From Chitinophaga barathri (GTDB lineage: Bacteria > Bacteroidota > Bacteroidia > Chitinophagales > Chitinophagaceae), in NCBI RefSeq assembly GCF_003807585.1, contig NZ_RMBX01000001.1, positions 772,806 through 836,805 of the forward strand: DNA of 64,000 nt. The letters are read 5' to 3'. The notes under the pieces are model-generated. The model was not told the origin of the DNA and searched no databases. It saw only the letters and a program-made list of their open reading frames with translations. Position 1 is the first letter of the stretch; each line of letters opens with the position of its first letter. Positions 35,413 to 44,989 of the stretch are shown here, in pieces. A program made the position numbers and the translations under genes.

Positions 35413-36804
35413 CTAAGCCTGGGCCGCATACTCCGTATTCCAGGTGGTATGCTCATCCTCCCCTTTATGCCCGTCCAGCTTTACCACAAAGCTTTTCGCG
35501 GGGAAATAAGGCGTAATATGGATATCAAGATGAATGCGGTCCTTCTGCACCTCATCCCTCTCAAAACGCATGATCTTAAACCGTTCGATCAGTCTTTCAG
35601 GCCCCTGGATACTGTCCAGGAAACGGACGATCTGCTGGCGCAGGTCGCTCTCCGTCTTTGTATTCCAGTTTTCAAAAGCCCTCCGGTTCAGGAAATCGAA
35701 CAGTACTTTGGTGATGTAATCAAACACACGCACCACGGAATACGTCTGTAGGCCTATATTATCCCCGTTGAACAGCGTCTTGGCGGAGAAGGCCATTACT
35801 TTCCCATATTCGTTCACCATTGGCACCAGGCCCAGCCTCTCCAGCTGCGATATCTCGCTTTTCTTCAGGTCAAACCGCACGCCGTCCGCCTCATTCATGC
35901 CGCCATGTTTTTTACCGGCCGTCACCTGGCTCATAAGCGTATAATACATCTTACCGGCCAGCGCGGCTGAACCGGGCACATGCAGATCGTCTTCCTCTCC
36001 CGCTTCATCCACCTTGCCACGGCCCACGATCCAATTGCAGGTCATGATCGCGTTCGACCGGAAAGCGTCACCTCCTGTGAGGTTGGCAGCCGTAAAAAGA
36101 TCGATTACGTCATCCGGCTGATCAAGGTTTACGAAATCCGTTACCAGCATAGCTTTATTGGCATGCGCGATTTTCGCCCAGCGCTCCAGCACCTTGTTGG
36201 AACCAAGATAACCGGGGATCACCAGCAGCGAATAGTTGTCACGCAGGTCGAGACGGTCATAATTCTGTTTCAGTTCAGCGGCCACATGTTCTATAAAACG
36301 CGGGTTGTCCAGGTCCGCCAGCTGATCCATGGAAGCGTTGAGGATGGACACATTGGTAAGTTTATCGCTTTCCGTGTTCTTATAAAAAAGATGCACCGTG
36401 CGGTAAGCCTGCTCCAGATTCCGGGTAGCATCCAGCGCAATGCCGATATTCTTTTTCAGCAGCGTATCCGTTTCATCCGCCTTTTGCTGGCATTCATCTT
36501 TCAGCTCGCTGAGCGGGCTCTGCTTTTTCAGCAGTTCCTGCCATATCTGTATTTTTTTCAGCAGTTCTTTCCTTTCGGCAGTCTTATCCTGGTCTGTCAG
36601 GAATATCTTTTTCCTGGCTTTCCGCTCGGGGTTAAGGTTCTGCAAACCGTCAAGAATGGCCTCCAGGAAGTCGAACCCTCCTGCTTTGACAAGCTTTTGC
36701 AAACTGTCGTCGAGTGACAATGCGGTGGTTTCCGTGGGAACGCCATGTTGCAGGGCGGGCTCGTCCTGCCGGGCTTCCTGCATTCTTTCGTTAGATGCTG
36801 ACAT
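35413..36804 (-). CDS. tssC: T6SS contractile sheath large subunit TssC
   Basis: A 463-residue VipB-like protein. The central and C-terminal parts show the TssC pattern: YSLLVIPGYLGSNKVLERWAKIAHANKAMLVTDF, ASMDQL, FRSNAIMTCNWIVGRGKVDE and the C-terminal RVFDYITKVLFDFLNRRAFENWNT. With TssB it forms the sheath that contracts and drives the Hcp tube. The first 120 residues are a charged, partly coiled-coil extension typical of the Bacteroidota type. Confidence 0.9.
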   Translation of the reverse strand: MSASNERMQEARQDEPALQHGVPTETTALSLDDSLQKLVKAGGFDFLEAILDGLQNLNPERKARKKIFLTDQDKTAERKELLKKIQIWQELLKKQSPLSELKDECQQKADETDTLLKKNIGIALDATRNLEQAYRTVHLFYKNTESDKLTNVSILNASMDQLADLDNPRFIEHVAAELKQNYDRLDLRDNYSLLVIPGYLGSNKVLERWAKIAHANKAMLVTDFVNLDQPDDVIDLFTAANLTGGDAFRSNAIMTCNWIVGRGKVDEAGEEDDLHVPGSAALAGKMYYTLMSQVTAGKKHGGMNEADGVRFDLKKSEISQLERLGLVPMVNEYGKVMAFSAKTLFNGDNIGLQTYSVVRVFDYITKVLFDFLNRRAFENWNTKTESDLRQQIVRFLDSIQGPERLIERFKIMRFERDEVQKDRIHLDIHITPYFPAKSFVVKLDGHKGEDEHTTWNTEYAAQA

Positions 36805-36895
36805 GAAGTACGATTTTAGCTGTCCAGCAGCGAACAGCGGTATTAATTATAGTATATGGTCCTTTCGTAAAAGGTCAAAAACAATCTTCTGTGTA

Positions 36896-37342
36896 TCAGG
36901 TATGCTGCTGTAGTTCTTTAGCAAGGTTTTCCAGCGCTGCGGCGAATGCCTGGCGGGTGTCAGGATTTTCGAGCGTTGCTTTCAGTGTTTTGTTTGTTTT
37001 CAGCTGGCGTATGATGTTCAGGTACATATCGCTTTCCACTTTGAGATTGCGGAGCGTATCGCTTTGCTGCACCATACTTTTAACGGAAAAATCACCCAGG
37101 TGATCGAACCGCAAAGTTTCATCTTTCGTTGAACCGTTGTTGTTCTCAAAACTAACGCCCACATTGGGTTTGAAGTGACGGAACACATCGTCCTCGGTTT
37201 TAAGGTCTTCAACAATTTCAGGCTTCACGGGATCATTGTCGGTTAATTGCTGAACAAATAAAGTCTTATTGGGCGATATGTCTACGAATGCTTCTGATGC
37301 ATCCACTTTACGTTCGTTTCCGCCGATTTCATAATTGAACAT
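36896..37342 (-). CDS. tssB: T6SS contractile sheath small subunit TssB
   Basis: A 148-residue VipA-like protein. ATG 37342 (MFNYEIGGNERKVDASEAF) is chosen; an in-frame TTG at 37414 would add 24 residues unlike the family. The SDTLRNLKVESDMYLNIIRQLKTNKTLKATLENP part corresponds to the C-terminal helices that bind TssC. It lies 91 bp before tssC and 97 bp after tssH, both minus strand. Confidence 0.88.
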   Translation of the reverse strand: MFNYEIGGNERKVDASEAFVDISPNKTLFVQQLTDNDPVKPEIVEDLKTEDDVFRHFKPNVGVSFENNNGSTKDETLRFDHLGDFSVKSMVQQSDTLRNLKVESDMYLNIIRQLKTNKTLKATLENPDTRQAFAAALENLAKELQQHT

Positions 37343-37439
37343 ATCTGAACTTTTTTGAGATAATAGATTAACAAAAAATAACGGGTCTATATAAAAATAA
37401 GTCTTTTGATTCAAAACATTTCAAAACGACATTAATTTT

Positions 37440-39863
37440 TTAAGATGATTCTATCTTCCAGTCAAGCTCATCGCTTCCATCCACCAGGCCTACTTTTATT
37501 TTTTTGCCCGCGGACAATTCCCCTGCAATAATATGGCGTGAAATGGGCCGCCTGAGTTTGTTCCGTATCACGCCGGAGATCTGCCGCGCGCCGTACCGGG
37601 GCGTGAAACCGCTTAATGCCAGGGACTTTCCGGCCTCCTCACTGATCTCCAGCGATATCTGCTGACGGGCCAATGCATCCAGCAAACTCCGGAGCTGTAT
37701 ATGAAATATTTTTACCACATTTTCTTCGGTGATGGGACTGAATGGAACGATCTCCGAAAGCCTCGCGAGAAATTCCGGCCTGAAATGTTTCGTCATCAGC
37801 TCCATCAATTGCGTACTGACGGGGATGTTATTGTTGTTAAACTGCTCCGTGATCCATTCGCTGCCGATATTCGATGTGAACAAAATCAGCGCATTGCTGA
37901 AATCGCCTTCTTTCCCAAGCCTGTCATGGATGATGCCTTCATCCATGATCTGGAGGAAAATATCAAAAACGGAAGGGTGCGCCTTTTCGATCTCGTCAAA
38001 CAACAGTACGGCATATGGCTGTTGTCTTATTTTATTCACCAGCAGGCCGCCTTCTTCGTACCCTACATACCCCGGCGGCGCGCCGTACAACAATGCGGCG
38101 GAGTGCTCTTCCTTAAATTCGCTCATATCAAAACGGATCATCGCCTTCTCGTCGTTGAACAGAAATTCAGCAATGGACTTTGCAAGCTCCGTCTTGCCGG
38201 TACCGGTAGGGCCGAGTAAAAAGAAGGAACCGATTGGCTGCCCTTTTTTACCCAGGCCGCTCCTGGATTCCAGGATGGCGGCGGAAAGCGCTTTTAATGC
38301 ATGGTCCTGCCCCACCACTCTTTGTTTCAGATGGGTTTCCATATTCATCAGCTTCTCCTTCTCGCCCGCCTGGATCTTCCCGATGGGAATGCCCGTTTTA
38401 AAAGCCACCACAGCCGCCACGTCCTGCGGGCCTGCGCTTTCCGTGCGGGTGGCTGCCAGCGTGGCAAGTGTATGCAGCATCTCTTCGAGATATATCTTTC
38501 CCGGCTCCCCATCCGGCGGTACCGCATCCAGCCGGCCCAGCAGCACAGGACTAAGACGCCTGTTGATATCCGTGTGTACCTTGACCGTATCTGCCTCCTC
38601 CTGTACCAACAGCCGTAGCTGTTCAAGTTCCTGCCCCGAGGTTTCATTCATCATTTTGATAGCCGCCATCGTCCTGTCCAGCAGGTCGAACGCAGCATCG
38701 GGCAGGCGGCGGTCCTTCATATACCTTCGCGCCAGGCGTACACATTCCTGTACCGTACCTTCCTCCACTTTTAACTGGTGATGCTGCTCGTACAAAGCCT
38801 GCTGGCATTCCAGCATCCTGATAGCTGTATTGTCATCCGGCTCGGCCACCTGTACCGTTTCAAAACGCCTGCTGAAAGCTTTTTCCGGTTCAATCAGTTT
38901 CCTGAACTCTTCGATGGTGGTAGCGCCTATCACAGTGATGTCCCCACGCGCCAGTTCGGGTTTGAGAAGGTTGCCCGCGCCGTTGCCGATGGAACCTTTG
39001 GGGTCCAGCAGGCTGTGTATCTCATCAATAAAAAGGATCACTTTGCCGGAGCGTTTGATCTCGGCGATAATGCTTTTCAGCCGGTCTTCAATTTCGCCTT
39101 TGTAAGCCGCGCCGGCAATCAAACTTCCGGTATCAAGCTCCATTACTGTCGCATCTTTCAGTGCTTCCGGCACATTGCCCGCCACGATCTGCTGAGCAAG
39201 GCCGTCCACCAGCGCCGTTTTCCCTACGCCGGCATCCCCGGTGATGATCACGTTCGGCTTTGTGCGGCGGCAAAGTATCTCCATCACCATCCGCAGTTCC
39301 GCATCACGGCCGATGATCGGGTCGCGGTGGCCGCCACGGGCTTCTTTTGTCCTGTCGATACAATATTTCGCCAGCGCCCCTGCTACTGTTGTTTCCTGTT
39401 CGGGAGCTACGGCTCCGTTCACGGCGGGCGTGGAATCATCAAGGTAATTGCTGATCAGCTCGCGTTCCTTCAGGGGATATGATTTCATCTGCTCCGCCGG
39501 GAAGCCGGTATTAGGCTTACTGATGGCGGCCAGCACACAGATAGGCGTGATCAGGTCCAGGCCCATGCGGAGCCTCACATCATCCGCCTCTTCCAGCACA
39601 CTGGATATTTCCGGCGTGCCTTTCACATCAGCGGAAAACGTTTGTACGTTCGGATATTCATCCATGCGCACTTCCGCCCATTCCTGGAGATACCCCGCGT
39701 CTTTGTTGATCGCCTGGAGGAAAGGCCGCAGACCTGTTTCACGGTGCAGCAGCCCCGCCAGCAAATGCGGCGGGCCGTAACTCGCGTGTTTTCTTTCCCT
39801 GGCCAGGCCCTGGGCCACGTGCACAGCATGTTTTACAGATTCGCTGAGATTCAGAAAATTCAT
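37440..39863 (-). CDS. tssH: T6SS sheath-recycling ATPase TssH (ClpV)
   Basis: An 807-residue Hsp100 protein. It has Clp_N at about 1-145, AAA-1 with GDAGVGKTALVDGLA and ILFIDEIH, a short middle segment (about 400-430), AAA-2 with GPTGTGKTELAKSIAEF and VLLFDEIEKAH, and the C-terminal domain. It is shorter than the ClpB at 2607-5207 because the middle coiled coil is reduced. It extracts TssC and disassembles the contracted sheath for reuse. Two bp separate it from tssR upstream. Confidence 0.93.
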   Translation of the reverse strand: MNFLNLSESVKHAVHVAQGLARERKHASYGPPHLLAGLLHRETGLRPFLQAINKDAGYLQEWAEVRMDEYPNVQTFSADVKGTPEISSVLEEADDVRLRMGLDLITPICVLAAISKPNTGFPAEQMKSYPLKERELISNYLDDSTPAVNGAVAPEQETTVAGALAKYCIDRTKEARGGHRDPIIGRDAELRMVMEILCRRTKPNVIITGDAGVGKTALVDGLAQQIVAGNVPEALKDATVMELDTGSLIAGAAYKGEIEDRLKSIIAEIKRSGKVILFIDEIHSLLDPKGSIGNGAGNLLKPELARGDITVIGATTIEEFRKLIEPEKAFSRRFETVQVAEPDDNTAIRMLECQQALYEQHHQLKVEEGTVQECVRLARRYMKDRRLPDAAFDLLDRTMAAIKMMNETSGQELEQLRLLVQEEADTVKVHTDINRRLSPVLLGRLDAVPPDGEPGKIYLEEMLHTLATLAATRTESAGPQDVAAVVAFKTGIPIGKIQAGEKEKLMNMETHLKQRVVGQDHALKALSAAILESRSGLGKKGQPIGSFFLLGPTGTGKTELAKSIAEFLFNDEKAMIRFDMSEFKEEHSAALLYGAPPGYVGYEEGGLLVNKIRQQPYAVLLFDEIEKAHPSVFDIFLQIMDEGIIHDRLGKEGDFSNALILFTSNIGSEWITEQFNNNNIPVSTQLMELMTKHFRPEFLARLSEIVPFSPITEENVVKIFHIQLRSLLDALARQQISLEISEEAGKSLALSGFTPRYGARQISGVIRNKLRRPISRHIIAGELSAGKKIKVGLVDGSDELDWKIESS

Positions 39864-39865
39864 GG

Positions 39866-42280
39866 TTATTCGTTTTCTTTTGCGGCGGCAACGGACACGG
39901 GTTCCTTGCTGCCATATTTCCAGTCCTGCTGTACCACGTAGAAATAAGGCCGGCCGTTCGAGATAAAATAATCGCCGGTTTGCAGCTGAATTTTCAGCAC
40001 CTGGTTACATTTCCGCAGGTACGTCACCAGTTGCTCGAACTGCTCGTCGCTCATGCCGTTCCTGATGCTTTTCACGGTAAAGCCGCTCAGCTCCCCCGCG
40101 TCCACCGGCATCCCGGTGGCTTTTTCGATGAATACGGGCAGTTTCATGCCTTTTATCGTCGATTTGGGCGTACTGCCTTTCCATTGATTGGTGCCATATG
40201 TCACATAGCTGCGGAATAACATTTTCCGGAAGGCCTTGCTGTCCTGCTGGAGGTTGTCACCCGCCAGCCGTGAGAGCAGGTCAGTGAGCTGCAGCATTTC
40301 ATCATGGCTGAGAAGGATGGCAAACTGCACAGGGGCGTTTTTCGCCACGATCCCTTCTTTTGCATTTACATCAAAATAATATTTGAAGGCGTTATGCGGC
40401 AGCTGCTCGCCAAAATCGCGGGGAAGCGTAACACCGGCCTGGTTGATGCTGTTCATCACCGGATCGGGGATCTTTTCGCGGAGGCGGCCGGAAGTCATAA
40501 ACACACTGTCCAGCGAAGTGATGATCTGCCGGTTGTCCGTATACACTTCGCCGAGGAACCTGTCCAATGCGATCATCATCTCCCGGTTGGTTTTTACTTC
40601 TCCCCTGGCGGGAAAGACAATAGCGCCGGGAATCAGGCTACCGTCCGGGTAGTTGAGGTAATAAGAAACGGAATCGGTATATGAAGTATTGAACTGTTGG
40701 GTAACGGCAAGGCCTTCGCCTTTCACCATCCGCAGTTTTTTATTATCGGCCTGTTGCTGCGCCGCTTTTTCCAGCAGCTGGCGCGACTCCAGTACAAAAT
40801 TATTAAACGAAGGATCGAATTTGTTGTAGACCTGGAAGATCAGCATCCGTGCGTCTGTTTCGGTAAGACCACGCACCAGCAGGTCTTCCGTGCTCACGCC
40901 TTTCAGGTTGCCCGTGCTGCCGGCCACGATGATGATGTTCGTCTGCATCGGGTATTTCTTCAGCACATTGATGGCCTGCTGCACGCCTTCATAATAGGGC
41001 TGGTTCGTCACCACATCGTTGCATGTGCGGGTGATGGCGGCCTGCTGGTTGATAAAATCGACTATCCTGCTGTAATTGCCTGTAGGCTCAAAGGTATTCA
41101 CGCCTTTGCCCTGGTAACAGCCTTCGCTGCCACGGTAGACTATCGCGCCAAACCGGTATTCATATCCTGAAAAGGCCTTATTGCCAAAGATATCCGCAAA
41201 GTTCTGGATGGTATTGGTAATGCCCGGCAGGTAGTTTTTCATACTGCTGCCTCCGTCCACGACAAACATCACGTTCACCCGGTTGCCAAACCGGCGCAGG
41301 CGCAGGTAATTGTTGTAATCGATACGTGTGCCTTTGATATTGATCACCGTATTGCCGGACTTGTCAAACACATTGCCGGCCACCGAGGAAGGAAAAGCAT
41401 GCGTGGTAACGCCAAGACCTTTATGCTGCATCACCGGAATGGATCGGAAGATGGGGTTACCGGGCGGCAGCAGGGGATCATATTCAAAGTTCCCGCCGCT
41501 GGGTTTCGCGGGTGTGAGCCTGCTGCTGAAATATCTCGCGGCGGTAGAATCTTCGTCATAACTGGACACCCTTTCATTGCCCACATACAGCCTGCTGCCC
41601 CAGAGATGCACCACATCGGCGGATACCCATCCCGCAACGGCCGCGGCGGCGCTATCCGCCGTCAGCTGGCTGGTATGCCCTACGAGGGCCTTGCGCCCGT
41701 CTTCGGAAAATTTATAGATGTAAATAAGATCGTGCAGTTTCAGTTTTTCCGAAGCCTTTGCCTGCAATTCGGGAGAATTAAACACGATCACGGAATCATG
41801 TGAAAAATAAAATTTCGGCCGGGCAATGGGATCGCCGCTGCTAATGATGGTAACGGCTTTGATGGGAAAACCGGTACGTTCATCCGTGAGGGCTTTTTGC
41901 CACATCAGCACTTTATGCCTTGGGAGCCAGCCGTAACTGACGGCTTTGCGTTTGTCTTTCAGTTTAGTGCCTTTCAGCACGGAGGGATCGTATTTCACAA
42001 GGCGCAGGTATCCTTCTTTTTCGTCGCTGACAAAAAAGGGCTGCATAAAACCAAGCTTCTTAAATACCAGCGAGCCTCCGGGCGTGGTGGTGGTGTAGTT
42101 GTCCTCCCGGTCGGAAAACACGATCCATGCGGTGGGAGCGGCTTTTCCCGAAGGGTCCTTTGTTTCCGGCGTGGGTAAGCGGAAATTGCCCGGCATCCGC
42201 GCAATCTTTTTACCGGCGTAGAACTGGGCCTTTGCCGGGAGGCAGCATACAGCTATCAATAAAACAAAAATTCCTCTCAT
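39866..42280 (-). CDS. tssR: T6SSiii component TssR (secreted vWA-domain protein)
   Basis: The protein has 804 residues. The signal peptide is at about 1-19 (cut after AKA). A von Willebrand A-like domain is at about 330-520 with the metal-site motif DGGSSMKN. The remainder is a mixed beta/helical envelope protein with several lysine-rich loops. TssR is a Bacteroidota-specific T6SS core protein that, with TssN, TssO, TssP and TssQ, replaces the TssJLM membrane complex. Placement beside tssH and tssP supports the call. Confidence 0.82.
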   Translation of the reverse strand: MRGIFVLLIAVCCLPAKAQFYAGKKIARMPGNFRLPTPETKDPSGKAAPTAWIVFSDREDNYTTTTPGGSLVFKKLGFMQPFFVSDEKEGYLRLVKYDPSVLKGTKLKDKRKAVSYGWLPRHKVLMWQKALTDERTGFPIKAVTIISSGDPIARPKFYFSHDSVIVFNSPELQAKASEKLKLHDLIYIYKFSEDGRKALVGHTSQLTADSAAAAVAGWVSADVVHLWGSRLYVGNERVSSYDEDSTAARYFSSRLTPAKPSGGNFEYDPLLPPGNPIFRSIPVMQHKGLGVTTHAFPSSVAGNVFDKSGNTVINIKGTRIDYNNYLRLRRFGNRVNVMFVVDGGSSMKNYLPGITNTIQNFADIFGNKAFSGYEYRFGAIVYRGSEGCYQGKGVNTFEPTGNYSRIVDFINQQAAITRTCNDVVTNQPYYEGVQQAINVLKKYPMQTNIIIVAGSTGNLKGVSTEDLLVRGLTETDARMLIFQVYNKFDPSFNNFVLESRQLLEKAAQQQADNKKLRMVKGEGLAVTQQFNTSYTDSVSYYLNYPDGSLIPGAIVFPARGEVKTNREMMIALDRFLGEVYTDNRQIITSLDSVFMTSGRLREKIPDPVMNSINQAGVTLPRDFGEQLPHNAFKYYFDVNAKEGIVAKNAPVQFAILLSHDEMLQLTDLLSRLAGDNLQQDSKAFRKMLFRSYVTYGTNQWKGSTPKSTIKGMKLPVFIEKATGMPVDAGELSGFTVKSIRNGMSDEQFEQLVTYLRKCNQVLKIQLQTGDYFISNGRPYFYVVQQDWKYGSKEPVSVAAAKENE

Positions 42281-42311
42281 TGTTTGCTGGCAGTTTAAAT
42301 AGTCGATAATA

Positions 42312-43232
42312 TCATTGCCGGCGATGTTGTTTCACTTGCACCAGGCTCACGCATTTGGATGGCGCGAGGGTGAGGCCCACTTCATCTATCACCACGTTTT
42401 TGCTGAACGTGAGGCCGATACAATAGGAATAAAAATCCGTGTTCTTTTTTCCTGTTTCGTCCGAAGCCTGTGCCGTGGTTTTTTCCCCGTTACACAGGTA
42501 TTTCCGGACGAGATAATAATAATGCGTATTAAAATTGGCGCCATTGGCAATAGCCTGGAGCCGTGTTTTAAAATCATCGTTCAGCGCCTGCCCGCCTGCG
42601 TTCGGGTCCACCAGGCCAATATCCGTCAGCGGCTCGGTGATGCTCAGCACGGTGTAGACCGGCACGGGGCTTTTGTCCGTCTGCAAAGCCACCGTGTACC
42701 TTCCCGGCGAACGGTAAGTATAATAAGCGTTCCGGCCTTTTGCGTCCACGCGGCCCGTTTCCCCGAAGGACCATTCGAATATATTCGCATCACCTTCCGC
42801 TTCCAGCCGCAGTTGCATCCCGGTCACCCCCGCGGTAGGCCCTGAAATACGGATGCTGTCTGTAAGGGGCAGCGGCACGGTATCTTTCACGACTACGGCA
42901 AACTGCTGTTGTAATTTATTGTCTACCGTAAGCCGCACCAGGTAAGTGCCGGACTCCACAAAACGGTAATAACCGCTTTGCTCCTTCGATTTGCTGCCGT
43001 CTCCAAACTCCCACTTCCATTCGGAAGCGCCCGGCGTATTGTCCGTATACACGAGGTTTTCATTCAGGAATATTTCATTGCGCAGCAGGTGGGCATTGAT
43101 CTCCCGGTTGCCCATCAGCAGCTTGACCAGCAGGAAAACCACCGCCAGCAAAAGTACGGCGAGAGTGATGTAGAGATAGATCCGGTTCCGGTTGTCTGTA
43201 CGTACGGCTTTATGCTTCGTAGTTCCTTCCAT
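42312..43232 (-). CDS. tssP: T6SSiii component TssP (bitopic, PKD-domain protein)
   Basis: The protein has 306 residues with one N-terminal transmembrane helix at about 17-38. Two PKD/Ig-like domains follow (WKWEFGDGSKSKEQSGYYRFVESGTY and FEWSFGETGRVDAKGRNAYYTYRSPGRY), then a C-terminal mixed region. The periplasmic PKD domains probably link the membrane complex to other envelope parts. Ten bp separate it from the next gene upstream. Confidence 0.8.
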   Translation of the reverse strand: MEGTTKHKAVRTDNRNRIYLYITLAVLLLAVVFLLVKLLMGNREINAHLLRNEIFLNENLVYTDNTPGASEWKWEFGDGSKSKEQSGYYRFVESGTYLVRLTVDNKLQQQFAVVVKDTVPLPLTDSIRISGPTAGVTGMQLRLEAEGDANIFEWSFGETGRVDAKGRNAYYTYRSPGRYTVALQTDKSPVPVYTVLSITEPLTDIGLVDPNAGGQALNDDFKTRLQAIANGANFNTHYYYLVRKYLCNGEKTTAQASDETGKKNTDFYSYCIGLTFSKNVVIDEVGLTLAPSKCVSLVQVKQHRRQ

Positions 43233-43241
43233 TAATCTTTA

Positions 43242-43745
43242 TCAGTTAGGTTGTTGGCGGTTGCGGTTGATGAAAGCTTCCTGGAGGCCGCGCTGCGAAA
43301 GCTTGCACTGCTCCAGGTCCTGCTCCAGCTTTTGGATGTTCCGGTAATTGCCCCTGAGCTCTTTTTTGTCATAAAAGAGGATTTCCAGCAGCTGTGCTTC
43401 CTGGCTGAAGGTCTTATACTTCAGGTCATGCGCCTTGCGCTGGTAAGCTGCTTTGATGCCCGCAATGGAATTCAGGATGTCCGATTCGAGGAACAGCGCG
43501 GTGACGGTGGGATCGAATTCCATGATCCTTTTATAGGTGGAGTCCACGGCAGGCTGCACCTCCGCGACGGCCTGCGCAAATTGTTCCTCTTCCAGTATAC
43601 GTTGGGAAAGTTTTTCTTTCATGTTGCCCGCGCCGTGGTTGCCCGCGCCAAAAAGCAGCCAGGCCAGCAGGCCGGTGGTGAGGAGGGTCAGGATGAACAG
43701 GAAAATAAACTGCTCCTGTCTTTCTTTGATGCTGAGGTGCGCCAT
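43242..43745 (-). CDS. Small bitopic T6SSiii membrane protein (TssO/TssQ-like)
   Basis: The protein has 167 residues with one N-terminal transmembrane helix (about 12-33) and a long helical, coiled-coil periplasmic part (about 38-160). It lies in the tssP-tssO block and resembles the upstream protein in layout but not strongly in sequence. It is probably either a second TssO or TssQ; I cannot decide from sequence alone. Confidence 0.6.
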   Translation of the reverse strand: MAHLSIKERQEQFIFLFILTLLTTGLLAWLLFGAGNHGAGNMKEKLSQRILEEEQFAQAVAEVQPAVDSTYKRIMEFDPTVTALFLESDILNSIAGIKAAYQRKAHDLKYKTFSQEAQLLEILFYDKKELRGNYRNIQKLEQDLEQCKLSQRGLQEAFINRNRQQPN

Positions 43746-43778
43746 GTAGGATATGCTTGGTCTGGGAAATGAATGAAC

Positions 43779-44291
43779 TTAATAGCGGTTCAGTTTTTTG
43801 ATCGCATTTTTGGTAGCCATCCCGCAGGCATCCAGCTGCTGGCGAAGGCTTTCCGTACTGAAACGCGTCTGCGAAAGGGAATCTTTCAGGCTGGCAAGGG
43901 CTACCACCTGCCGGGTCATTTTTCCGTACAACTCATGACCTGGCGCGGTTTCATCACGATTGGCCTCCAGCAGGCCACGCACACGGTTGTTTTCCACCTG
44001 CACACCATTGATCAGCAAAGCCTGGTTGCTCAGTTCACGGGCATCCGCATTCACATACTGGCTGAGGGCCCGTAGTTTATGCAGCACCTGGTCGAAACGG
44101 CCGGTAAGCTCTTCACGCTGATACGCCTGCTGATCATACAGCCGGGCCTGCGCGGATAACAGCTTCAGCTCCTGCCGGGCGGTCATAAAAAAACCGGCGG
44201 CGCACATCACCACGAACAGGATGAGTACTACAAAATGAATGATGAAGTTAAAATATCCCTTATTCAGTTCATGCTGATTGACAGGCTTCAT
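43779..44291 (-). CDS. tssO: T6SSiii membrane component TssO
   Basis: The protein has 170 residues. The N-terminus (MKPVNQHELNKGYFNFII) leads straight into one transmembrane helix (about 16-37) and then a coiled-coil periplasmic domain. This layout is typical of TssO. It is the first gene of the long minus-strand T6SS operon. Confidence 0.65.
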   Translation of the reverse strand: MKPVNQHELNKGYFNFIIHFVVLILFVVMCAAGFFMTARQELKLLSAQARLYDQQAYQREELTGRFDQVLHKLRALSQYVNADARELSNQALLINGVQVENNRVRGLLEANRDETAPGHELYGKMTRQVVALASLKDSLSQTRFSTESLRQQLDACGMATKNAIKKLNRY

Positions 44292-44550
44292 AAATCATGG
44301 TTTCAGGCTTTCGGATACGGCCAACGTTTTGGGTAACCGGGTTATACAATCTGGAACAACGGGCGCATGGCTTTTTTCTATATGGTTTATTCTCTATGGT
44401 CTTTATACTGCGCGTACCAGGCTTTTCATATTAAGGTTAACTAATATGCTATAATCTCCCGTTGTTTCCGAAGATACAAACAAATATTATGCTGGAAAAT
44501 GAATTTATCGCGAATTTATTTAGATTTGAATGAAGTAACCCGTTAACCGC
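44292..44550. other. Divergent intergenic region of tssO and tssE
   Basis: The 259-bp, AT-rich interval must hold the promoters of both the long minus-strand operon and tssEF. A TAGATTTG -7-like box for tssE is at 44521-44528, without a clear -33. No clean minus-strand box is seen. Confidence 0.4.
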
Positions 44551-44988
44551 ATGAGTGCCATATTTTATAAAAAACCTTTCGATCTCCGGCGGCTGTATGC
44601 CAATCAGCCCCTCGAAACCTGCGACACAGGCATTTCCATCAGCCAGCATATTGAACTGATCATTTTTTCCCGTTTCGGGGAACATCGTTTTAACCCGGAC
44701 TTCGGCTGCGAGATATGGGAGCTTGATTTTGAACTGATCGTCAATGAATCGATGTGGGAAGATAAAATGGCGCAGAGCATCAAACGGAGTGTGCGTGAGC
44801 AGGAGAACAGGCTGACCGGTGTGGATGCTTTTCTGAAAGTGGAAGATGTGGAAAAGGTGTTTCCCCTGCGGCGAATCACGGAGATCAAGAAAAAAGCGGA
44901 AGTGACCGTCACCGGGAAGCTGGCCGCCACCGGCGAAAACTATGTATTCACCACGGCACTTTTTTTGAGCCCGCTGTCATCTGAATAA
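44551..44988 (+). CDS. tssE: T6SS baseplate subunit TssE (gp25-like)
   Basis: A 145-residue protein with the GPW/gp25 fold. ISQHIELIIFSRFGEHRFNPDFGCEIWEL has the EPR-like region of gp25 proteins and the following amphipathic helices. It connects the baseplate to the first sheath ring. The tssF gene follows after 1 bp. Confidence 0.88.
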   Translation: MSAIFYKKPFDLRRLYANQPLETCDTGISISQHIELIIFSRFGEHRFNPDFGCEIWELDFELIVNESMWEDKMAQSIKRSVREQENRLTGVDAFLKVEDVEKVFPLRRITEIKKKAEVTVTGKLAATGENYVFTTALFLSPLSSE

Positions 44989-44989
44989 T

